In this document: positions 22,081 to 34,100 of the stretch, piece after piece
How positions within the stretch are numbered: the first letter of the stretch is position 1
How the letters are laid out: each line of letters opens with the position of its first letter
NCBI RefSeq assembly: GCF_963678635.1
Contig: NC_087065.1
Location: 58,368,754 to 58,432,753 of the forward strand
DNA from: Symsagittifera roscoffensis
Taxonomy: Eukaryota; Xenacoelomorpha; Acoela; Convolutidae
DNA: 64,000 nt
Reading direction: 5' to 3'
The notes under the pieces: generated by a model
Told to the model about the DNA's origin: nothing
Databases searched by the model: none
Seen by the model: only the letters and a program-made list of their open reading frames with translations
Program-made: the position numbers and the translations under genes

Positions 22081-24129
22081 AACAAAAATTTCTGACAATG
22101 TTTAAATTTCAAACTCTCAAATTAAACAGCAAGCAAGAATATGAACCATTAGCAGAATTATTGTTAAAATATTTCATGGTTCTTGCCACATCAAAATTTG
22201 ATGTTGGAAAAATACATTCATCTTTGCACCTCCAATTAAACCCGATGCAGTTTTCAAAAAACAACGTGCAAGGAAAGTCCCAATACACTTGCAAGACAAA
22301 GTGAACAGACTTCTAGACATTCTCGAACAGCATAAAATTATCTCACCAGTAAACAAAGAACAAAAACTCAATAATTGTCCTCGCTAAAGGAGAATCACTT
22401 AAAATCGTTTTATACGCACGTAGTTCGAACTCTCTTATTGATAAATCAAAATGCAATTGGCTCATAGAACCAGTAAGGGTGATACTTACAAAAAAAATTG
22501 GACACTATTTTACCACCGCCGATATGAATAGTGCATGCAATCAAATACCATTAGACGAACAGTCACGTCGACTAGCACAATTAATTATTGGAAATTGACG
22601 AGTTCAATAGACTGTTCTATGGTATATCCATACGATCAGCAGCTTTTTCTGCAATTATGAACAAAAATTTTCACACCATTAATTCTCTGCAAAAAAAACC
22701 TTATTCCATATTTAGACAAAGTTTTCATACAATCAAAACAAGATGTGCTTAAAGCTTAAGACAAATACCACCAAATCTGGAAAAAGACAACATGAAAGCA
22801 GCCCCAGATAAATCAAAATTTTTCCTTACTCTTGTAAAATTCCTTGAACATAGTTTTGAAGGCACTACAATAACAGCTTTAAAATCCCGAGTCAATGCAA
22901 TTTAAAATTCCAACCACCATACAATATAAAGTAAATCAAAGAGTTTCTTGGAATGCTAATATTCTAAAGTCAAAATTCCTATAAATTGTAACTATACCTC
23001 AGACCATTTTACAACATTCTTCGACAATAAAATAATTTTGAATGGAGTTTAAAACATCAAAAGCGCTTCGATGAAATTGAAACCCTTCTCACCAAACAAA
23101 TTTCAAATACATTACTAGATTCAAATCAAGCATTTTACGCTATGTGAGATGCTTCCATTTTTGGAATTGAACGTCACAAATAAATCTAGAACGTCAGATG
23201 CCCCATGGACAAACGGAAAAGTCGAAGCGATGAATCGCTCCCTACAAGAACACCTTCGATGAATAATTAACGGGAATGATATAAAAGTACCGAATGGTCA
23301 ACAGAAGTAAATTTTTCCCATTAGCATATAACTTTCAGATTACAACAACATTTGAACTATCACCATATGGAATGGTTTTTAACCAAAAACCACGCAAACC
23401 TCTAATGTTTACAGCAAACTCCTCAAAAAACACAAAATTTCTTTCAACCCAATAAAGATTCAATCGGTTTTGACCTACCATTTCAAACTCATGACGAAGG
23501 TCGTTTTAACCATCCACAGAGTTTAAAATCAGCCTCTGCATCCAATACAGAATGGATTTTAAACATAGATAAAACACAACGAAATTTGTGAAAAATTGCA
23601 AAGAAACTGTTACAAAGACAAAATAATCAGTCTCGAATAAATTGACGTTTTATGCCAGCATCAAACCTAAAAAAGAAACATTAGTTTTCATTCCAAACTT
23701 TATAATGAAACTTAAACAAAACTACAATTTATTCAATTACAACCATATCAAATTTCAAAAAACCTATAGACGTCACAGATAAATAAATAGACTACAACAG
23801 AAAAGAACTCGTTCAACGTAGAAACAATCTATAAACATGCCTACCGAGAAAATACGCCCTTCGGGAATTAACACAGTTTTATTCATTTACAGAACTACAC
23901 ATTGTTGATAACTTCAATAAATTACCACAGTCCAAGCAAAATATAAAAAAAAATCCAAAACAAATAGCACAAAAACAAAAAATTAATCGTAAAATACAAG
24001 AAAAAACTCTAATACCCGAAATCAAAGAAAAATCACAACACCAACAACCATCTCGCCTTAGAAATCAGCCAAAAAATATTACATAAGTTTTATTCCGCAA
24101 TCTAAACTATTAAAGAAAGTAGAATTCTA
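22081..24129 (+). pseudogene. pol: pol remnant, copy B (protease, RNase H and integrase core deleted)
   Basis: Begins inside RT (QQKFLTMF, SKFDVGKI) and runs with stops through the RT palm and a damaged YLDKVF in place of YLDDVF. It continues to the first RNase H block (FYAM, then TGA for the Cys codon), and then jumps near 23170-23195 into the end of the integrase core (PWTNGKVEAMNRSLQE). It continues through the C-terminal integrase part and the basic tail to about 24129. The two jumps remove roughly 2.5 kb and 1.5 kb relative to copy C. Clearly dead. Confidence 0.8.
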
Positions 24130-24918
24130 GCAACCCTGATTAATTAATGTCATCAAAAACATTTTTAGTCTGCACTTTAAAAATTCTCTGAACACAAATA
24201 TTGATTTTCTCTCTCAAGAATAACTATCAAAGTCAGCCAATTGAATCACTTGATATCATCTCACTTTTTATTCAAACACAACCACTATTATTAGCCGACA
24301 TATCTCCAACTTGAACTAGATCTATAACTCTAACTCGAAGACCTCTAACTCGAAGTCTGAATTACCACTACCCTCCTTATTTGCCTATTTGACAACCTTA
24401 TTAAAAATCGTACAGAGTTACAATCTTTTTCTATCAATCAATACAAAAATCAACATTATTGTCTCAATTTATAACCCATAATTCCCATAAGAAAAGTTTT
24501 ATATTAGTCTGAAAATAAAATTAGACATGATCACTTATGCTAAAAACATTCTACCTCCCAAAAACCCCTATTCATCCCACAAATAAAAAAAATCAGAAAT
24601 TTAATAGCTAAACACTCAGACTTCTCTTCACCAAAAACTCTGAAAAAAAATTCATTCGACAAAGCAAACCCTTTTTCAAAACCTTATTTCCAGCTCAGTT
24701 ACATAAAATAAACTAATCATTTCAATTTTTCTTTCAATCTTTTCACCACTTTTACAACTTTGTTTTTTTTTCATCAGCGTTTTCTTAGAACTCATAATTC
24801 TCATTTTTCTAGTTTTTAGTACTAAATTTATAATTTCTTTTTATTTCGCACAGACCTATATTTCAGTCTCCAAAACTATTGACAACCTAATCATGTTCAA
24901 AAATTGATACATTCATAA
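24130..24918 (+). other. pol to sORF-b spacer, copy B
   Basis: AT-rich spacer with the decayed equivalent of sORF-a near its end: the reading TYISVSKTIDNL at about 24855-24890 matches LYLQLSKAIDY of copy C. Otherwise no coding signal. Confidence 0.45.
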
Positions 24919-25095
24919 ATGATTCAAAGCTTATTTAATAGAAAAAAAAACATTTTTAAGTTTTTCGTAATTTTTCTCGCCTTCCTAGCAAATTCTCAAA
25001 TTCTGAAACTTTATGAATGCATAAAGAGAACAAAAGTTATTTTTGCAGTAGCGAGAGTTTTAATGATGATTTTTAAAGAAGAAATCTATAAATAA
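24919..25095 (+). CDS. sORF-b, 58-aa single-membrane-helix protein
   Basis: An intact 58-codon ORF with an ATG start. A basic N-terminus (MIQSLFNRKKN) is followed by a hydrophobic helix (FKFFVIFLAFLAN), a Cys-Ile-Lys-Arg turn, a second moderately hydrophobic stretch and an EEIYK end. Copy C encodes the same start pattern (MIRAIFSR), hydrophobic core, CIKK turn and LEEYYNK end at 37514-37703, though with a 1-nt indel. The DNA between B and C is well diverged, so the kept amino-acid pattern argues for a real gene. It would be a small membrane protein; a viroporin-like or env-assisting role is only a guess. It is the smallest gene of the family and easy to miss. Confidence 0.5.
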   Translation: MIQSLFNRKKNIFKFFVIFLAFLANSQILKLYECIKRTKVIFAVARVLMMIFKEEIYK

Positions 25096-25139
25096 CACAG
25101 ACTTAAATAAAACAAAAACTTATACAGTTAATTTTCAAA

Positions 25140-26270
25140 TTGCTAATTCAAAGCATATTACGGATTCCCCACAAAACAACTCACCCCACGTGGCCACAAC
25201 AACACGTACATCTGGTCAAACCAATCAACCCCATTCATCTACTCGTTTTTCATAAGTAGAAAACCTCTACACCTTTCAAGGAAGACCCGCGTCATTATCC
25301 GAACCATTAACACTAGCCATTCTTCAAGCACCACTAAGTGAACCACAATACGAACCAACATATATTGTTTACCCTTCACTACAACAAGATCTTAACAGAA
25401 CAAGACACCTAAGCCAAAACCAAAAATTAGCAACTACACTAGACAGACAAAGTTTTCACCCCCGACGCAGTAGAATTCTACTAACACCAAAAGTTCAATT
25501 TAACATTTTCTTAACTCCATTATCAATCTCTTTAGACCTTTCCCGTAGTACGATATAAAGCAACCCTCCACGACAAATTTTCCAACATAGTACCACAAAA
25601 ATTCCATCAGACTATTTAGACTCAACAATTATTTCTGAGCAAAATCGTAAGAATCCCATCAATCCCCCTCCCCCACTTCATCACAAAGACTTCCACATTG
25701 GATGATCAAAACATTTTCCCCAGGCAATCCCAATGTTGTAAATGATCCAAAATAAATTACTTCAGATACTTCTTTATCACTACCAGAAACCTTATCGCTT
25801 CCATCAACACCTTCAGTCACAGGTCAAACGCCATCAACTACTTTCCCCACAAGCTTTCCAAGTCACCTAGACGACTGATACCACAATTTAATTACACCTT
25901 TACGGTTAGATTGGTACTCAATTGTAGCACCCGTTCCCTTTTTGACCAAAAACTCGAAACCAATCGACTCCATACTTGTGCACTTTATAGACTACAAAAC
26001 ACACACAATATTGACAATATACTCGAGAACCTAATCTCCAAAAAAATTCACAACAAATCTTAGCTCTTAATTTTGATATATCAGTAAAACGAAACACTTC
26101 AGTACATCTTCCATTACAATTGCCACCACCAGACATCACCGCTCAATCTTCATATCCTCTAATTATCACAACGGAATTTATTTATAATTACGAGATCTAC
26201 ACACAAAAAACATAGGTTCATGACATATTATAAGCTCTTTTCATGACTATCGTACACATGTATCTTTTAA
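25140..26270 (+). pseudogene. ORF-X remnant, copy B
   Basis: Ser/Thr/Pro/Gln-rich N-terminal half homologous to 37740-38060 of copy C: SRFS-like start, then LSEPLTLAI/LSEPQYEPTY, and further on the SDYLDSTIISEQ block matching SDYLGSTATSEQ. The C-terminal half carries LRLDWYS in place of LRLDWNT near 25900. Several stops and shifts. It runs into the env start at 26258 as in C. Confidence 0.55.
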
Positions 26271-28184
26271 AAGTTTTTTCAATAATAACTCTTTTTCTTT
26301 TAGTACATCTTGAACCATAAAAAGTTGAACCATCTTGATCACATCATAAATCATAAAAACACAATCCCCCCCCCCCCCCCGAAGAGGACCACAAGATCGC
26401 CTTGTTACACATTATGATTGTGAAGATCACAAACAAATACACTACATAAATACGCAATTAACCAGCACACAGAATGTGAATCTGAACCACAGGATATCTA
26501 ATCAGCAACCGTAGTAGCTACACTTTACTCAAAAGCCCTAGCTACATCTTTAACAGGATATAAATTCACAGGAAAAATCTCTAAAAAGAAAGTACATAGT
26601 TCTTAATTTTCAAATGGAAACAAGAAGAGACTCGATCATGAATCTTTTTACCGAAGTAATATAGAAAGACTCTTAGAACTTGAACCAGAAGATTGTAAGA
26701 ACGATCTCAAGGATTCTCGTAGATTAGCAAACTTGCAAGTTTTTCCAGACTCTGCACATCAAGCACAACTTGAACATCACCAAGTTCATATACAACTAGA
26801 CGATAAATTTTCGTATCATGGCGCACACGGATGTTTAACCTATGATTTACATGATAAAATTGGATACCTGATTTCGGAATAAATAACCCGTCAAACTGTA
26901 AAGCAGACACAAAATTTCAGGCAACCGAGAAAAAAAATTGGAAAACTCAACTAGAAAAAATTTAATTGACACTAGATTTAAAAGACGATGCTTTACTGGA
27001 TCAAGGAGTTCGCTTACTTTGTAAAAATGATCAAGGATATTGCGACCCCACTACACGAACACAGGCAACCGTAGTTTGGTTCCCTGAAGACACGTATATC
27101 ATATTTCAAGTCGTTAAAACTCACGCAAAACAATAAATTTTCGCAAAAAGCATTTTATAGAATCTATACTCTTTGATAAGATAAACCCTGACCAAACAAG
27201 GTCAAATCCAAATCAATATAAGAACATACATGGTATAGGAAATCAACCAACACGTTTTCAAATCTACCCTAAAACTTAAATAGCATGCAATGACCATAAA
27301 CCATTTTTCCGAACACAATAATCAAGAACTCTTGTCAAATACGAAAAAAAATTTTGACATGAAAACATGCAAACTAGTTCTCGATATGGCAGACCCAAAT
27401 AGAGATAGACAAGATGAAAATCTTACATCCCGGTAACATTTTCTAAAAATAACGGAAACATTGGAGGAAAAATCCGTCCGGAAAACAAAGATAGTACAAG
27501 ACCACAGGAGCTTTCACTAACGAATAATACTTGTTTTTGCGCAATCCACTGTGATATTAATTTCCTTAATTAGAATTTTTCAAGAAATGACACTTTCCAA
27601 TTTAGAAACACTCCATCGCTTATGCGAACTAGAACGAACACAACTACTACAATTTCTTTCTTTAGCAGTGCTCAAAATATCTTGCGCATGATATCTCTTA
27701 TCAGGCAACTTCATTGACTACGGAGGAAACGTTCTGTACTACTACACTTCACTAAAAAAAATTTACCACTTTACGTTTTTTAAGACAAAAAATGCTTCCA
27801 ACAGAATATTTATTTTTTTTTAAAAAACAAAGTAAAATTTGTAGATACCCTATCACGCCGAACATATTTTTGGGATACACTTCTCCCACGTAGATCTGAA
27901 CAAAACCACATGTGGTACAGCTTAATCCAAATGAAGATAAAAGTTATCATCTCACTCCATACGCTACTTTAACGCCACCTTTACAAAATTTGAAAGCATA
28001 CGCGCAATCGCTCTTAAGCCAAATATAGACCTACAATTATAAAGCATTTACTAAAATCAGATACACAACATCACATAACAACACAAAATTTTCAAGAACT
28101 TCTCACTAAAATGGATACAATTCAGAGACAATCAATCAAGCAAAACCTACAAAAACTCGCTAAAACAGCAGGTTTTTCCGAATC
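26258..28184 (+). pseudogene. env: env-like glycoprotein remnant, copy B, cut by the gap
   Basis: Starts with an ATG at 26258 and is collinear with env of C. Readable parts include the block at 26700-26900 (FPDSAHQAQLEHH), KNDQGYCDPTTRTQATVVWF near 27025-27090, and the end LAKTAGFSE before the N run. A poly-C run at about 26367-26382 falls near the N-terminus. At the sites of the two in-frame stops in env of copy C this copy has CAA and ACA codons, which identifies those stops as mutations private to C. Confidence 0.75.
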
Positions 28185-28384
28185 NNNNNNNNNNNNNNNN
28201 NNNNNNNNNNNNNNNNNNNNNNNNNNNNNNNNNNNNNNNNNNNNNNNNNNNNNNNNNNNNNNNNNNNNNNNNNNNNNNNNNNNNNNNNNNNNNNNNNNNN
28301 NNNNNNNNNNNNNNNNNNNNNNNNNNNNNNNNNNNNNNNNNNNNNNNNNNNNNNNNNNNNNNNNNNNNNNNNNNNNNNNNNNNN
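28185..28384. other. assembly gap (200 N)
   Basis: Exactly 200 N, probably a placeholder rather than a measured length. It hides the 3' end of copy B (env tail, ORF4, ORF5, 3' region) and the 5' end of copy C (terminal repeat and leader), or a junction between the two. Confidence 0.95.
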
Positions 28385-28467
28385 ACACAAACCAGTACAT
28401 TTATACAATTGGAATCAACCAATTAGACACATTGATAATTACATATTAACAGTCATCAAACAAAAAA

Positions 28468-31112
28468 ATGAGCTCAACATACACCCCAGGTGAAGAAAGT
28501 CCAGATGATGATGATATCTTCCCCTTTATCGTAGATGCACCCACTGATAGAGGACAACATATACTTTGCAAGAATTTACTACTAAATTTATTTGAACCCG
28601 GAATCAGCCCATGTACAGCAGAGTTCCCCGATGTAAAGATCAAAAGACAAATTATTGATCACTATCTGAAAGATATATGTAATTTGACACAACACTACGG
28701 AATCTACACCATAGAATTAACCTCACCAAACCCGAATCACCGCAAATATGTAATTCAAACAGACGACCTTGATTTAGAATTTTCAAAAGTATTCTCAGAA
28801 TATATAAAAAGCATACAATATCATAACTCACAAAGAGCAAACTCCATATTTACTAATGAAGTTTTTGCCATAATATATAGTTATATCTCAATATTAGAAA
28901 ACGAAATACCAATCTCAAATGTCTCACCGACAGAGACATCCAAACATATAAGGGTACGACATGAAATCACACTACTTTCATCTTTCCTAAATATAATTAA
29001 AGAAAATTTCACTAAAGATGATGTTTCACAACATACAAAACATGACTTACAAAAAATCTTGGCATGGTTTATAATAGACTATTTCACACATAATCTAGAT
29101 TTAATTTCGCAAGCAAGAAAAAATTTTAGACCTCAAAATTCAAACGATGATACCGCCATCACAGAACAGTCAGACTACGTTTGGGACCCCGAATGGTCTC
29201 ATTATGCATTTATAAATATCCCACAATCAATTGCAAGCCAAGCAATAAGTACAATATCTTAGATAAGAGATTATGTAAGAGTATTACCATTAACCATTGA
29301 CGCAACACCATTAAACTACAATACATTTTTACCTGATACTCGAAATAACAGTTTAAATTCGACCGTCATACACAATGAAAACCTTAATGGACCTAGAAAT
29401 CTCACTCAACAAGATATTCAGACACCATCACACTTCATAAATGAAGAAATTGTCCAAACAACAACAACTACACAACAAAGTATTTCACCAATACGTCCAA
29501 ATTTAACAACACCAAGAAATACAAACACTTCACTAGCACAGGTAACCTTACAATCAACCGTTAAACCTTCGGTTGCTCCAAAATATTCACAAATGGATTA
29601 CCAAACATATAGACCCATGACACTACCGTCAAAAACACGCAGAACATTCACAAGAAACAATTTTGCAGAACATAATTATAATTATACACATTCATCAAAA
29701 ACAAACTATCCTCCACGAAATAATAATGATAATCAAATCAGATCTCGATATTGGAATAATCCAATGGCAACAACCAATTCAGTAAATTTTCAAGCTAATC
29801 CACATCCTCCACAGGATTATAGTGAAAATTACCCATTCTTTCAACAGAATAAAAATAAAAAACAAGCACCTCATCAAACGGATTACCTATCCTCTGATGA
29901 TGATCATTTACAACCAGATATATTTGCACCATATACCCAAGAATATCACGGACAAGGAATGCAGAAACCATATACACATCATAGAAATTTTTCTCCACAC
30001 CAGATAGATACACAAAATCAACAACCAATACAAATGCAAAACCCAAATAATACACAATCTTTTCAACCAATTCAGCCACAAAACCCAATGATTAAACACT
30101 CATATCAACCAACACAAATGCAAAATGAAATACCACTTCCATATTATCTTCAACAACACGAAATAACAAAAAATCAACTTTCTAATTTTTCACAAATGCC
30201 AAATGCAGCAGAATCATTACAAATGACAATGAATCCATACCTTATGGGTGGATCATCAATAACATCAAACAAACCATTAATGGTATTCACAGGAACAGAC
30301 CCTGAATATTCTGTAGAAGATTATTTAAATGCAGTAACAGCAAATTTAATTTTAAATATAGGACCTGAACCAATTAATACGCCACTACATCAAAACTGGA
30401 TACATCGACGCACAGCGTTGATACAAACAACCCTAGACGGCGCAGCCCAAAATGGTTTTCAGTATTGCCTATAGAAATAAAATCAAATTGGAAGAGATTT
30501 ACACAAGAATTTTCAAAAATGTTTGACTCCGAAAGAAACAAACAACAACAAAGAGTTTTATGTAATGAAATTCGCAGATTACCAAATGAAACCATCAAAC
30601 AATTAGCAGTACGTATCGAAACACTAGTTCGAAAAGCATATTCATTAAATACACACGATTATAAAAACACAAAAATGACAGAAATCTTAACGATGACCTT
30701 AACACCTCAATTAAGGAAAATAGCAATAAAAAAGAGAGCATCCCATCCCTCCTCAATTCGAGAGCCCGATTTAGATTTTCGAAAACTAGTAGACAAGCTA
30801 GAGCAAGCAGAAATAACAATGAAACTTGAAGAAACAGAAAATCTGAAATTACAATATGTTAATCGAATTGAAACAAATACCACAAATATCAATAATATAC
30901 AGGATTCAGATACAGACCTCGTTGAAAAAATCACTGAAATACTCAATATTTATGAAAAACACCCAAACTTTAAAGGCAAACCATCTTTCAAAAAATAGTG
31001 TAATTATTGCCGACGATACGGACATAGTATTTCCGAATGTAGACAAAAACAACAGGACAATCAAAACAAACCTCAAAAATATAGAGAACCAAATAAATCA
31101 TTCTATCAATAC
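28468..31112 (+). pseudogene. gag: Gag part of the polyprotein, copy C
   Basis: Structural polyprotein. Codons 1-264 are a conserved N-terminal domain unlike any Gag domain I know, ending at a TAG (29260-29262) where copy B has a sense codon. The same frame continues through a Gln/Pro/Asn-rich linker (about 29600-30200) to a Retrotrans_gag-like capsid region (HRRTALIQTTLDGAAQ, about 30405-30450). A single missing base beside AAAA at about 30452 shifts the frame to 30465-30998, which holds the rest of capsid (RFTQEFSKMFDSERN, TIKQLAVRIETL). Another TAG at 30996-30998 directly precedes a CX2CX4HX4C zinc knuckle (CNYCRRYGHSISEC, 30999-31040). Copy A has a Cys codon at that TAG. Frame then continues into pol without a shift. 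Confidence 0.82.
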
Positions 31113-34100
31113 ATGAAGAAAGATCAAAATCTACCAAACAAAAATGTATACAGCAACAACAGTTCAGGAAAACCACTTCCGAACAATACCAATTACACGA
31201 GAAATCAATCACCATATAACTCAAGTTATAGAGGAAGATCACCAGAACGAAGAAATACACAAAATTCGTCACAAAATCATTACAATAGACCAAATAGTCG
31301 AAATAACTACTCCAGATCAAATTCAAATACAACACAATTTGTTTCTAGATCTAATTCCCAATCAAGAAATAATTACTATCCAAACAATCAATCACGAAAC
31401 TCATCGTACAATAGAAATAGAAACTATTCCAATAATCGGAATAGAAGTTATTCAAACAATCGAAACCAGAATTACCCCAACAATCGATCAAGGAATAACT
31501 CATATAATAGATCAAACTACAACGGACCAAACAATAATTATCAAAACAGATCACGAAATAATTCACAAAATCGACATTCAAGTTATAATAATCGTTATAG
31601 AAATTATTCCCAATCACCACACAGGAATAATAACCATTATAATAATTCTAACAATCGCCACAGAAGTAGTACACCTAAACATCAAAGAAATATTAATCAA
31701 GTACAATCAAACCCAGAAACGACATCAAACCCCCCAGGTATTGATGACACAGGAAATAATGAACTACAACTGAATCAAATAAACTGTGAATCATCAGATT
31801 CAGAAAGTGATACAGAAAACACTATCTCCATCAAAATGATAGCAGTCGAAAACGACTATGAACCTATCAGATATGAACAACCATTTTCATCACATATATA
31901 CGAAAATCAATTAGAACTCTTTCACAATTATTATATTGAACCCATCCATTCTACGCAAACGGCACAAGAAACTAACGAAATTAAAACTACAAACCAATCC
32001 AATGAAAAAGACAAAACAAAATGCTTGAATACAAATCACATCTATCAAAATATACAAAAAGAACAACCCAAAGAAAAAATTTGGACAATACCATTTCTTT
32101 TAGAAAGTCCAAGAAGCAAAGAATTTCAACCACCAGATCTTGAAATTGATTTTTTAATTGATTCAGGAGCAGAATCAAACATAATAAACATTCCCACGTG
32201 GAATGAGATAAAATCACTACACCCAAAACTAACGCCCCTTGAAACATCCAGTAAACTAGCAACAGCACAAGGATCAACATTAGTAAACTATGGAAAAATT
32301 CAATTATTTCTTCTCCCCACAAGAACAATAGAACAAAATAAAATTTTAAATAAACCATTTAAACAAATATTCCATATCACTGATATTAAACACAATATCA
32401 TTGGAATACCATTTATCTCTAAATATATACCAACAATCAACATTTTGAATAGTAAAATACTAATCAAAGATAAATACACAAAAACAAAAGATACATCCCT
32501 AACATTTTTTCAAAGATTAAATAAACAACCACCATTCTTTTCAAAATTTTATCCGATATATAATCAACAAAGAAAACACCTGAAACCACTATCAGGAAAC
32601 ATATATAATTTTTCAATAAAACAAGTTCACCAATATGATAAAAAACAAAACAAACAACAACTCTATATGTCAGATTTTGAATTCAAACCTATCCATAAGT
32701 TTTTCAAAATCACAATTTCATCCATAAAATATTTGAAAAACTCGAATTCAGATATTATTTCTCTTCATGTATACAACAATACACCCTATCAAGTAACACT
32801 ACCTTTAGGACTTTTAGGCTGTTGCGAAACCAACGCTACGATATCACCAGTACACGAAAAAGCATACCGCGTAAATAATATACTCCAATTATTAGATATT
32901 TGTCAATCCACAATTCTTAATGAAGAATTATCCATAAATAATATAATAAGTAATGAAAAAATAAATACAGACTATTTCACAAAAACTCCATATTTCAAAC
33001 CTACATTCAACATAAGTAACTACACAGAATCTCAACAGAAGTTTTTAACAATGTTTAACTTTCAACATTCACAAATAACACAAGACGAATTTGATAAATT
33101 AGCCAAACAGCTAATAAAATATTCATCAGTCTATGCAACATCTAAATTTGATGTTGGCAAAATCAGTTCATCGCTACATCTCCCATTAAAACCTGACGCA
33201 GTTTTCAAAAAACAAAGAGCAAGTAAAGTACCAATTCATTTACACGATAAAGTGAACAGATTACTTGATATTTTAGAACAATACAATATAATCTCACCGG
33301 TAAACAAAGAAGAACAACCAAAAGGTAACACATTTATCAACCCTGTTATCATCCTAGCAAAAGGAGAATCATTAAAAATAGTTCCAGACGCTAGATATCT
33401 TAATTCACTAATAGACGAATCAAAATGCAATTGGCCTATTGAACCAATACAAGTTATTTTAACAAAAATAAACGGAAAATACTTTACAACCGCAGATATG
33501 AATAGTGCATATAATCAAATGCCACTAGATGAACAATCGCGACGCTTAACACAATTTGTTATTAGAAATCAGCAATATGAATTCAACCGCCTATTCTATG
33601 GAATATCCATAGGACCAGCAGCATTTTCAGCTTTTATGAGCAAAATTTTTAGACCACTAATACTCAAGAAAAACGCAATCACTTATCTAGACGATGTTTT
33701 TATGCAATCACAGACAAAAGAAGAAATGTTTAAAGTTTTAGAACATTATCACAAAATACTTCAGAACGAAAATCTGAAGGCCGCCCCCGATAAATCACAC
33801 TTCTTTTTAACACGAGTTAAATTCTTAGGACATAATATAGAAAGAAAAACAATCACCCCATTAAAATCACGCATTGATGCTATTCAAAAACTCCAACCAC
33901 CAACAAACAAAAAGAAAATCCAAGAATTCCTTGGAATGTTAAATTTTTTAAGTAAATATGTCTATAAAATGCAATTATACCTAAGACCATTTTATAATAT
34001 ACTTAGACAACCAAATAATTTTGAATGGAACACAGAACATCAAGCACGATTTGAAGAAATTAAAAAACTCCTAACTGAACAAATTTCGAATACAATTCCA

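Larger units (their letters stand above)
18239..28184 (+). mobile_element. copy B: decayed Ty3-like env-bearing retroelement with two pol deletions
   Basis: Same family as A and C, plus strand. It preserves the only 5' terminus readable in plus orientation (terminal repeat at 18239) and the full 1.76-kb leader. Two internal deletions remove the Gag C-terminus to protease (junction about 22050-22085) and the RNase H to integrase core (junction about 23170-23195). Env is truncated by the assembly gap at 28185. Stops and frameshifts are frequent. Confidence 0.85.

Noticed and set aside
28111-28449. ORFs spanning the N run on both strands
   Set aside because: They are open only because N codons are not read as stops.
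30996-30998. TAG just before the zinc knuckle as a gag-pol readthrough stop
   Set aside because: Copy A has a Cys codon at the matching place, so the stop is not shared; more likely a mutation in C.
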